A DNA stretch of 64,000 nt, taken from positions 16,489,960 through 16,553,959 of the forward strand of contig CM067576.1 of the NCBI GenBank assembly GCA_034336665.1. The letters run 5' to 3'. The notes beneath the pieces are model-generated. The model saw only the letters and a program-made list of their open reading frames with translations, was not told the origin of the DNA and searched no databases. The translations under genes were made by a program, and so were the position numbers. Source of the stretch: Luscinia megarhynchos (lineage: Eukaryota > Chordata > Aves > Passeriformes > Turdidae). Of this stretch, positions 55,757 to 64,000 are shown one piece after another; position 1 is the stretch's first letter; the number at the start of each line of letters is the position of its first letter.

Positions 55757-56410
55757 TGTCTTGGTTTGCAATACAGGATGTGACCAAAAGTATCAGTTCT
55801 GTCACCATCTGTTAAAAACCAGCTGGGGCAGTGTTCTTTATCTTCCCACAGCCCATCCTCCCTCCAGGAGATATCTCCTGTTCATGGCCACTGAGTCCCA
55901 GGGCATGGCTGATAAAATTCCATCATCCCACTGGGAGATGCTCCAGCCAGGGCAGGAGCCAAGCCTTTCCTACCCAGATAAAAACTGAGATTTGGGACAC
56001 CAAGGAACCTTCTTTGCACTGGATTCCAGAGGAAAACCAGACCTTTGCACATCATCCCTGGAGCTTCAGAGGAAACTGCACCTTCTCCAGGAGCACTGCT
56101 GCAGCTGAACCACATCTGCCCCTGCAGGAGGATGCAGCCACCATGGAATGGGACTGCTGCCAGCACCCTGCCTGACTGACGGGTGTCAGCTTGGATTCTG
56201 ACTCTGGCAGGGTTTGGGATTGTTCTGTGTAATGCTGCATTTCTATTCTAATTTTCCTAGTGAAGAACTGTTGTTCCTATTCCCATATCTTTGCCTGAGA
56301 GCCCCTTAATTTCAAAATTTATAATAATTTGGAGGGAGGGGGTTTCCATTTTTCATTTCAAGAGAGGCTCCTGCCTTTCTTAGCAGACACCTGTCCTCCA
56401 AACCAGGACA
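55757..56410 (-). mobile_element. Solo LTR, ERVL-like, copy 2 (654 bp)
   Basis: The left end TGTCTTGGTTTG and right end CAAACCAGGACA match as inverted ends at 11 of 12 positions. The body from about 55830 to 56400 is nearly identical to copy 1 (for example CATCCTCCCTCCAGGAGATA, CAGCTTGGATTCTGACTCTG). The left 70 bp differ between the copies. No clean target duplication is visible (AGAAG left, GAGGA right), so it is either older or rearranged at one edge. No internal retroviral sequence is attached. Confidence 0.75.
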
Positions 56411-57451
56411 GAGGACAGCTCTGGGTCTGTTCCCATTCCAGGTACCTGCAGCACGAGGCCAGAGGCTCTGAGGGTGCAGACTCATATCCCTGGATACTCC
56501 AGGCCATGGAAAACATGTTCCCACCTACTGATGATGGATAAGAACACCAAAATCTGAGCAGTAGCCATAACCTTGTACCCAAAAGGTGCAGCCTTTCCAT
56601 CTCTTCAGACTCTGTTTTCCTGGCACAGCTGGAATAGCTCAGAGCTCCCTCCTGACCTTCAGCTGACGGATCCATGGAGAATTCCCCTGATCCCACTCCC
56701 AGCAGCTCCACTCTGAGCTTGCTGGGCCACCTACATCCCACAGGCCATCTCCCCTCTTCCCAGAACCCCTTCCTGAATTTTCTGTGAGGCAGAGACCAAG
56801 GACAAAGGCTGTGTTTGTGTTTCTGGGATGGGTTTTATTCCACACCATATGTTTAGCAGCAGATGCTTCCTATGGGAATGTGACCAAAGCAGGGACACTT
56901 TTCCCTGACCCTCCTTCCACACTGTGCAGACCCAAGGGGAAAAGGGAGGGCAAACATTTGGATCAGGAAGCTGCATTTGCAGCCTCCCAGCCCCTTCCCC
57001 CTGCACTCCATGCTTGCAAAGCTCTGGTGAATAAACAACCACGTCCCCTTGCCAGCTTCCATGGATCCCAGGGAAAACTCAGAGCTGATTATAAACAAAT
57101 GAGGTGGAATTTTCGGTCAGTTCCCAATGCAGCCTGAAGTGCTGAGAACATCACATCTTTGAGCTGGGGGATGAAAGGGTCAGAGGAGTTCCTGGAGATT
57201 CCCCAGAGCCTGGACTTTGGATACCAATTCCTTGTGTGTGCTCTTCAGCCAGGATGAATTCACCACATCTTCCCAATAAAAGCCTGGAAATGCCTTTTGG
57301 CTGGAGCAGCTCCTGAAGTTGAGAATCACAGGGAGCTCCACAGCAGAGGCTGCTCATGGGGAGCAGCTCCTGCCCATTCCAGGAGCTCCACCCATGGATC
57401 CTCTGCCATTTCTCCTCCTCTCTACCATGTAAGGACAGGGAATGTGTAAAC

Positions 57452-57725
57452 ACAGAATCCCAGGATCACTGAGGTTGGAAAAGCCCACAAGGATCCTCCA
57501 GTCCCAGCTGTGCCCATCCCCACCTTGTCCCAGCCCAGAGCTCTCAGTGCCACCTCCAGGAATTCCTTGGGCACCCCCAGGATGGGCACTGCAACCCTCC
57601 CTGGGCAGTTCCCAATCCCTGAGCTCCCTTTCCATGGGGAAATTCCTGCTGCTGTCCCCCTGAGCTCCCCTGGCCCAGCCTGAGGCCGTTCCCTCTGCTC
57701 CTGTCCCTGTTCCCTGGGAGCAGAG
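57452..57725 (-). mobile_element. CR1 LINE fragment, young subfamily, antisense
   Basis: Starts CACAGAATCCCAGGATCACT and GAGGTTGGAAAAGCCCACAA. It continues through CCACCTCCAGGAATTCCTTG and AATTCCTGCTGCTGTCCCCC to GTTCCCTGGGAGCAGAGG. It is the reverse complement of about 270 bp of the 3' half of the copies at 19520 and 48192. Confidence 0.88.
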
Positions 57726-59482
57726 GCTGCAACATCCAAATGCACCAATACATCCTGTATTTTCTGGGGCTAAACCAAGTGCTCCAGGCTGGGGAGACAC
57801 ACGATTCCTGCACAACCTGGGGCGTGGAGCACGTGGAGCACCCGGAACCTGCTGTGCTGTCACCTCTGGGTGACATCCCACGCCTCGGTGGCTGCAGGAG
57901 CAAATCCCTGCCAGGGAAGAGGGAATCTCGGGTGCTGCCTGTGCCGTGGTGGCAGCAGCTCCAGGGCAGGGCCTGCAGCAGGGAATGTGTCCCTGAGGAA
58001 TGCTGAGTGGGCTGCCTGTGCCAGGAACATCTCCTGCCTCGCCTAAAGGAGCCTGGCTTTTGTCACTTCCCATTTCTCAGATGGAAAAATCAGCTTGAAA
58101 TGTCCATCCTTGTCCTGCTGACTCCTTCCTGCTCCCATTGCCACTTCCAAGTGGGAGCCAGCTGGTCCAGCAGGTCAGAGGGATCGTTCCCCCATCCCAC
58201 CTGGGGTGACCCCACGGGCAGTGCCAGGGTGGAGCCAGCCCAGGTGTGCTTTGGATCCCACCCCACAGTCTGGGGACCACTGTGCCCTGCTCTGAGCCTG
58301 CCAGAGGAGCCCTTGGCATCACCCAGGGATGGAAATTAAATCCGTGCAGGTCTGAAGGGTGAAGGCTTTGGATACCCTCATGGGTTGGGCTGGAAAGTAA
58401 CCAGCTGCCACGGGGGACTGAAATATCCAGATATCTCGGGAAGTCCAGCAGGGACCATCCCAGCAGCTCCACGTGCTCCCTCTGGTCCTGCTGGGCTGCA
58501 CTTGGAGGTTCTATGGGAGGGGTGCACCAGCATGAGATCCCCCAGCCCGCAGTGCAGCCCAGCCCATCCCTGCCTGGATCCCTGCATCCCTCCAGCTGTC
58601 TGCACATCCTGCTGGAGGAGCCACCCAGCACCCCGGGAGCTGCTTGGTGCTGCTTTCTTTTCATTTCCAAAGTGCTGGCAGCTCCCCTTTGTCCCTCCAC
58701 GGGTTTTTGCTCTGAGCTTTTCTCTCCGTTCTCATGAAACAGAATTGTTTTGTGCCCAGCCAGGAGCTGCTCTGAGGTGACAAACACAAATATTGTCAGT
58801 GCAGCTCTTGGCTGCAGCCTGCCCCCGCTGCCCATGCACATCCCACTCTGCCAGCCCTGCTGGGGTGTCACCTCTGCTCCAGCCTGCTCCTGGCCCCCCT
58901 GCCACCCTGCTCCGTCACCCAGAGGTGGAATTCAGTGAAATCTGGGCCAGTTCTTCCTTGTCCCCATCTCTCCCTGCAGCACCACGGGGTTTTTCCCTCA
59001 GGCTGTGCCTCAGCACTGCCCTGCTCCCCTGCTCTGCACGCAGCCCTTGGCATTTCTCACACATCCACTCCCAGCCCTGCTCCAGCAGCTCCAGGCACCT
59101 CCCTGATCCCTGCAGGACCTGCTGCCCGGACTGATGGGGTGGCCATGGGGCCATGCCCACATTGCCCAGGCTCTGCTCCCTCTCCAGGCAGGGCACTGCC
59201 TGCCCCTGACGTGGGTGACACCGTGGCCTGGCTGCCTCTGAATTAATTCCATTCATTTCACAGTGCCAGGGTTTCACTGAACCCTTTTCCTTATTTTTCA
59301 CATGATTGCCAATCTCTGCTCTTGCACTGCCGAGTCCAACAATTTCTCCAGCTGTCCAGAGAGGCCATTAATCAAATGAGAGGGACGTGAGGGACATTGG
59401 TGTGCACAGCCCGTGGGTGTCACCGTGTCCCTGCACGGTCAGGCAGGCTCCAGCTCAGCTGCCCAGCACGGCCTGCCCTTCT

Positions 59483-59536
59483 CCACCCTCTGTGCCACCC
59501 TCTGTGCCACCCTCTGTGCCACCCTCTGTGCCACCC
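59483..59536 (+). repeat. 12-bp tandem repeat CTCTGTGCCACC, ~4.5 copies
   Basis: Perfect 12-bp units CTCTGTGCCACC in tandem, followed by CGGTGCCAGG. Confidence 0.93.
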
Positions 59537-59622
59537 GGTGCCAGGGTCCTGCTGGAGCTCCTCACCTGCCCGTTCCAGCCCCTGCAGGCCACCCTCTGGA
59601 TAAACAGTCCAGGGAAACTTCT

Positions 59623-59642
59623 GCAGCAGCAGCAGCAGCAGG
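59623..59642 (+). repeat. (CAG)6 microsatellite
   Basis: Six CAG units in the context TTCTGCAGCAG...GGGC. It is short and non-coding here. Confidence 0.9.
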
Positions 59643-59669
59643 GCTTGGCTGCCTGGACTAAAACCAATC

Positions 59670-60050
59670 TGCTTCACTCCCTGCCTCTTCATCCCCTGCC
59701 TCTCCATTTCTTACCTTCTTCATCCTCTTCCTCTTCAATCCTTGCCTGCTTCACTCCCTGTCTGCTTCAGCCTCTTCCTCTTCATTCCCTGCATCTTCAT
59801 TCCTTACCTGCTTCATTCCCTGCCTGTTTCATCCCCCTGTCTCTCCATTCCCTTCCTGCCTCATTCCCTTCCTTCTCTTTCCTTACATCTTCATCCCCTG
59901 CCTGTTTCATCCCCTTCCTGCTTCATCCTCATCCTCTTCTTTGTCATCTCTGTGTCTGCCTCATCTCCCTGCCTCGCCTCATTTCCCTCCCTCTCCATCC
60001 CCTGCCTGTCCCTGCCTGCTCCACCTTCCCTTCTGCTTCCTCCCCTGGCC
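59670..60050 (+). repeat. Pyrimidine-rich imperfect repeat (CTTCATTCCCTGCCT-like)
   Basis: Words such as TTCATTCCCTGCC, TTCATCCCCTGCCT and TCTTCATTCC recur every 14-20 bp over about 380 bp with strong C+T bias on the + strand. It is too degenerate for a fixed period. The Pro/Leu/Ser-rich open frames are by-products. Confidence 0.75.
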
Positions 60051-61179
60051 TGTCCCTTGGAGCTGCCCCATGGCCCTGAGCCACAGCAGCTCCTGGAGCC
60101 AGGTGGGGCCAGCCTGTGCTCCCATGGGCTGTGGAAAGCAGGGCTGCCACACCTGACCCAGCACTGCCCCAGGTGTGGGCACCAGGCAGCTCTCCAGGCC
60201 CCCACCCCTTACCCAGAGCCAGGCAGGCCAGGGCATGCTGCCTCCTCTCCTGGTTCCAGGGACACGTGCTGGGGTCAGCCCCTCACCCTTTTCCAGCCAG
60301 CTTTGGGCACTTGGAGCTGCTTTGAAGCTCTGCCTGATCAGTGAGCCCTGGGCAGAACTGCTGCTTCAGGCAATTGGCTCTGACCCCTCCTGGCTGGAGG
60401 GCATCGCTCTGTGTCTCCTGGAAAGCCTCTGGACAGGGCTTGAGCTCCTTCCAGCCCTCCCAGATTTATTTTTTTTCAGCTCTTTTCTTTCCTCTCCATT
60501 TAGGAAGAAGAGCTCCCACGGACGCAGCTTTTTGTGCCACTGGCCCTCCTTGCAAAATTGTCTTCCTGAGAAGATGAAACCAGACACAGGTCAGACTAAT
60601 CAGGCCAGAGGTGGGACCTTGAGCCCTGTTAACCACCCTGGGCCCCTGCAGCAGCTCAGGGGCTGTGCCAGACTCCATCAGACGTGTCGTGCCTGGGAGT
60701 TTATTTTCCTCTGCAGAGAGTGCGAATGAAAGGGGAATGAGGGGTGAGGAGTGAGCCACAGACACCCAAAGCCAGGTGGGAACAGCTCAGCTCTGCTGTC
60801 TGAGCTCATCCCTGCTGACACTCACACCTGGCACAGCCAGCAGCTTCTCCAGGCATCGTGGCACGGTGTCCACACCTGAGAGGGGAACTCAACACCAGAG
60901 GATTGGTTTTCTGAGCTGAATGGATGAGCTCTCCCCCTCTCCCATCCCACGTGTCCCTTTTTCCAGAGGCACTGCCTGCCTTCCCAAGGAGCAATGTTTT
61001 CTCCTGTGCCAGGGAGGATCTGACAGACTTTGCCTGGTGGTGGAACATAAAGCTGGGGGAGAAATCCTTGGCTGGTCACACAGAGGGGAAGGACGTGGAT
61101 AGTGGAGAGAATTCTGGCCTGGAGAAGCACAAGGATAATGAGCTGGGAGTGTAAATATGGGAATGGTGAGAAGCAGCCA

Positions 61180-61668
61180 GAAGGGAGCTGGAGAGGAATT
61201 GTCCTGCTCAGGTGAGACCCCACTGCAGAGCTGCCCCAGCACAGGGAGGAGCTGGAGCTGCTGCAGCCAGGCCAGAGGAGGCTCCAGGATGGGCAGAGGA
61301 TGGAGCAGCTCTGCTGGGAGAGCTGGGATTGTTCACCTGGGCAGGAGAAGCTTTGGGGTGACCCCAGTGTGGCCTTGAAGGAGCTGCAGGAAACATGGAG
61401 ATGATTTACAGGGGATGGAGGGACAGGACACAGGGAATGGCAGGGCTGGATGGGATTTGGGCAGGAATTGTTCCCTGCAGGGTGGGCAGGGCTGGCACAG
61501 GTGCCCAGAGCAGCTGTGGCTGCCCCTGGATCCCTGGCAGTGCCCAGGGCCAGGCTGGACACTGGGGCTGGAGCACTGGGACAGTGGGAGGTGTCCCTGC
61601 CATGGCAGGGGTGACACTGGATGAGCTTTTAGTCCCCTTCCAACCCAAACCACTCCCTGATTCCCTGT
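61180..61668 (+). mobile_element. CR1 LINE 3' region (~490 bp)
   Basis: The longer 5' part resembles the CR1 ORF2 end and 3'UTR (CACCTGGGCAGGAGAAGCTT, GACCCCAGTGTGGCCTTGAA, GGACAGGACACAGGGAATGG). The 3' part matches the copy at 40476 (GGGCAGGAATTGTTCCCTGC). It ends TTCCAACCCAAACCACTCCC plus TGATTCCCTG. Orientation is +. Confidence 0.88.
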
Positions 61669-64000
61669 CTGGGGTCTCTCTGTGTGGGGAGCAGATGCTG
61701 GCTGAGGTACCTGTCCCTCACAGGTGCCATGAACAGCCCTGTCCCCCTTTCCCCTTCTCTCCAAGTGGGAAGGAAAGTGCCAGAGCAGGAAAGCAGAATG
61801 CTCCTAATTAAAGCAGATAAAAGGAATCAGTTTCCTATGTACAGCAAAAGCATAGCTGGAGGGACTCTTGGCCACAGGGAACTCCTGAGGATGTGGGTTT
61901 AGCAGGGATCAGAGGAGGGTTAGACCTGGAAATGGGTTAGACGAGTTCCCTGGGGCCACCCTTGCATGGGATCACACGAGCCAGGAGAAAATCCTGCATT
62001 CTCTGGGCCATAAACCATCCCCTTGTGTCCTCAGGGATCTGCAAGGAGAGGGGTCCCTCCTGGGAGTGTGGCAGGACTTGTGTGGAGCCTGGAGATGGGG
62101 CAGACAGCAGCCCAGGAGGTGCAGCTGAGTCCTGGGAGGAAGCAGCAAACCTGGAGCTGCCACCACTCCCCTGGATCCAGCAGGGGCCTCATCCCTGCTG
62201 CAGGATCCTGGGGATTTCTGGGGAAAACTGCCTGGGCTGCGGAGAGGGGAGGGCAGGAATGTGCCCCTGGCTGTGGAGAGCAGAGGCAGCAAAGAGCAGG
62301 AGCTGCTTTCCCAGCCAGATGAATCTGTCCCAAGCAGGGTGGGGAAAAGCCTGGGGGGACAAGAATTTCCAGCCTTGGGTACAAACCTCACAGAGAGGGA
62401 ACCCAAACAATCCAGCAGGGATGGGAACAGCCCTGGCACAAGGGTCAGGCTGCACTTTGTGTCTTCTAGCTGCTGGAACTGGTGTCTGTCTGTCCTGATA
62501 TCCCTGGGAGGAGCCCTGACCCATGCTCAGGGAATCTGGGAGCCTGGAAAATCAGTGCTGCTGGTTTTTTTCCTCTCAGATGCCCACACCCAGAGCCCCT
62601 CAGAGCTCCTTTCAACCCAGAGCAGGGCCAGAGGGCACCGTGAGCCCCACTGCAGTGAAAACATGCCCAGAAAAAGCTCCAGCAGCAGCCAATCCACAGA
62701 AAATCCTTTGCAAACACAAGCAGAACATTCTATGAGGGAGCTTTCAAGGCCAGAGAAAGGCACACTAGTCACTCCTGGTAGGAGCTGTGACCCTGGTGAT
62801 GAAAGCAGCAGTGTGGCTGCTGGAACTGCAGGATTTCCAAAGGCTCTCAGAGCGTGGCAGGACCCACAGGCATTCCCAGGAGGGGGAGATGGGAGTGCTG
62901 AAATTTGGCTCCTTTGGGATGGGGATAAAGGATCTCTTTCTAGTCAGGGACCAGCAGAGTGGGGGTTCCCAGGGGGTTTGATGGACAGTGAAATCTCACA
63001 CCAAGCAGCAGCCAAAAGGCAGCAAAAAAACCCTCTTGATGTCACACACTGCTCCCAGCTCACTGGGAAGAGTGGAACCCATCAGCCCTGACCTCTGCTG
63101 CCCATCTGGGTTTCTTGTGGACCCCAAACCCCTGCAGATTCCCATTTGGGGCTGTGAGGCTATTTTATATTATTTTTTCCTTTTTTGGGGGGGCTTTCTA
63201 TGCCCACAACTGATTTTGATGTGCACTCAATGATTTTTTTTTTTCCAGACCAGCTCCTGGGTGTGCCCAAATGCCATGGGGGCTTTCCTTGCCACCTGAA
63301 CACCCAAGGAGCAGCATGTCCTTGCCCATGGTGGCAGGAGGGTGGGGTATGGAATTTCCACTCCAGAAGGTGTGAGTGTGCCCCTGAACCTGCCAGCAGC
63401 ACCCTGGGCACTGGAAAATCTCCACAGCCAGCCCAAAACAAAACTGATCCCAGCAACCTGCAGGTGGGAGCAGAGCTGGCAGGGCTGGGGTGTGCCCTGT
63501 GCCACCCTGGTGTGGTTCCTAGTGGGAATTAACAGGGAATGGGGTTGTTTTTCCTGGCCTGGTGGTCCCTGGCAGCAGCTTTCTGCCTGGGGGCAGCTCC
63601 AGACGTGTTTTATGGTGGTGCTGCTCGGTGCAGCTGGGCTGGGAGGGCACTGGGAGCTGTGGCTGAGCTTCAGAGCAGAACTTCCCTGCCAGGAGAAGCT
63701 GCTGAGGAGCTGCTGTTGCTCTGACAACAGCCAGAGCATTCCCGGGCCCTGGGAAGCTCTGGGTGAGCTCCATGTGCCCAGCAGCTCCCCTGTGGGTTTG
63801 GGGGCACATCTCGTGCTTTTCCTCATCCCAGCTTTCCCTCTGTCCTGTTTTTTGGAGCAAGCCATGGGTTTTTAAAAGCTCCAGTGCCTGAAATAAGTCC
63901 CTCATTTTCCAGATGTTTCCTCCTCAGCCTGGGCTGCAGCAAGGACCCTGTGGAGGTTCCCCTAAACCTGGGCAGGTTTTGTTGTCTCAGGGCTCCTGTC

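Larger units (their letters stand above)
35141..64000. other. Intergenic region downstream of PCDH1, no recognised gene
   Basis: I see no exon of a known family after the PCDH1 poly(A) signal. By synteny remembered from mammals the next gene in this direction would be ARAP3, but none of its domains is visible. Apart from the repeats and candidate elements listed, the following stretches look like ordinary unique sequence: 35386-36570, 37871-38430, 39500-40475, 40690-42060, 42900-44560, 45000-46230, 47111-48190, 50310-51870, 53110-53990, 55190-55480, 56420-57450, 57730-59480, 60060-61180 and 61670-64000. Confidence 0.7.

Noticed and set aside
46343..56410. A provirus with the two LTRs as its ends
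   Set aside because: The left LTR has its own target duplication on both sides. The 8.7 kb between the copies holds CR1s, a satellite and unique DNA but no retroviral genes.
59623..59642. CAG repeat as a polyglutamine-coding tract
   Set aside because: Only six units, in a non-coding context without a supported reading frame.
61669..64000. Exons of ARAP3, the gene expected next by mammalian synteny
   Set aside because: No PH, ArfGAP, RhoGAP or SAM-like coding segment with splice sites was found in the open frames of this stretch.

Overview
This is vertebrate nuclear DNA, most likely from a bird and probably a songbird. It is GC-rich and intron-dominated. It carries many CR1 LINE 3' ends, with the avian terminal motif resembling ATTCTGTGATT, and two related ERVL-like LTRs. 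There is no bacterial-style gene packing. The only protein-coding gene I can support is the 3' end of a delta-1 protocadherin, recognised as PCDH1, on the + strand. Two coding exons are present. The penultimate exon (5552-5771) carries the PP1-docking CM3 motif RRVTF. The last exon (31272-31657) carries the GHSDTCWMP motif and the C-terminal tail ending REIYL. They are joined in phase 1 across a 25.5-kb intron. A 3'UTR of about 3.5 kb ends at an AATAAA signal at 35116-35121.

Layout. 1-5551 is the end of the preceding intron, with a 30-bp minisatellite, two CR1 3' ends and an older LINE relic. 5772-31271 is the last intron. Its 5' two thirds contain several AT-richer islands with clustered homeodomain, POU, SOX, GATA and MEF2-like motifs. 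Between 21.0 and 26.7 kb it holds five unrelated tandem arrays. 31658 to about 35140 is the 3'UTR, including an A-rich tract. From about 35.14 kb to 64 kb I see no gene. This intergenic part holds CR1 copies, two LTRs, an 82-bp minisatellite, a pure (GGGAA)n array, a 1.2-kb G-rich hexamer array and a few candidate conserved non-coding elements. In mammals the region downstream of PCDH1 leads toward ARAP3, but no ARAP3 exon is recognisable here.

Most long open frames are products of tandem repeats whose unit lacks stop codons, and I do not call them genes. The observations most worth checking are: a 12-bp-phased run of POU octamers in the intron; two perfect 16-bp palindromes (POU-type and OTX/PITX-type) 71 bp apart in the intergenic part; an LTR nested inside a CR1 with an intact 5-bp target duplication; and a minisatellite that repeats a splice-acceptor-like sequence about 33 times inside the last intron. 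No previously undescribed multi-gene system is visible. Statements about conservation and regulation are inferences, because no alignment could be run.
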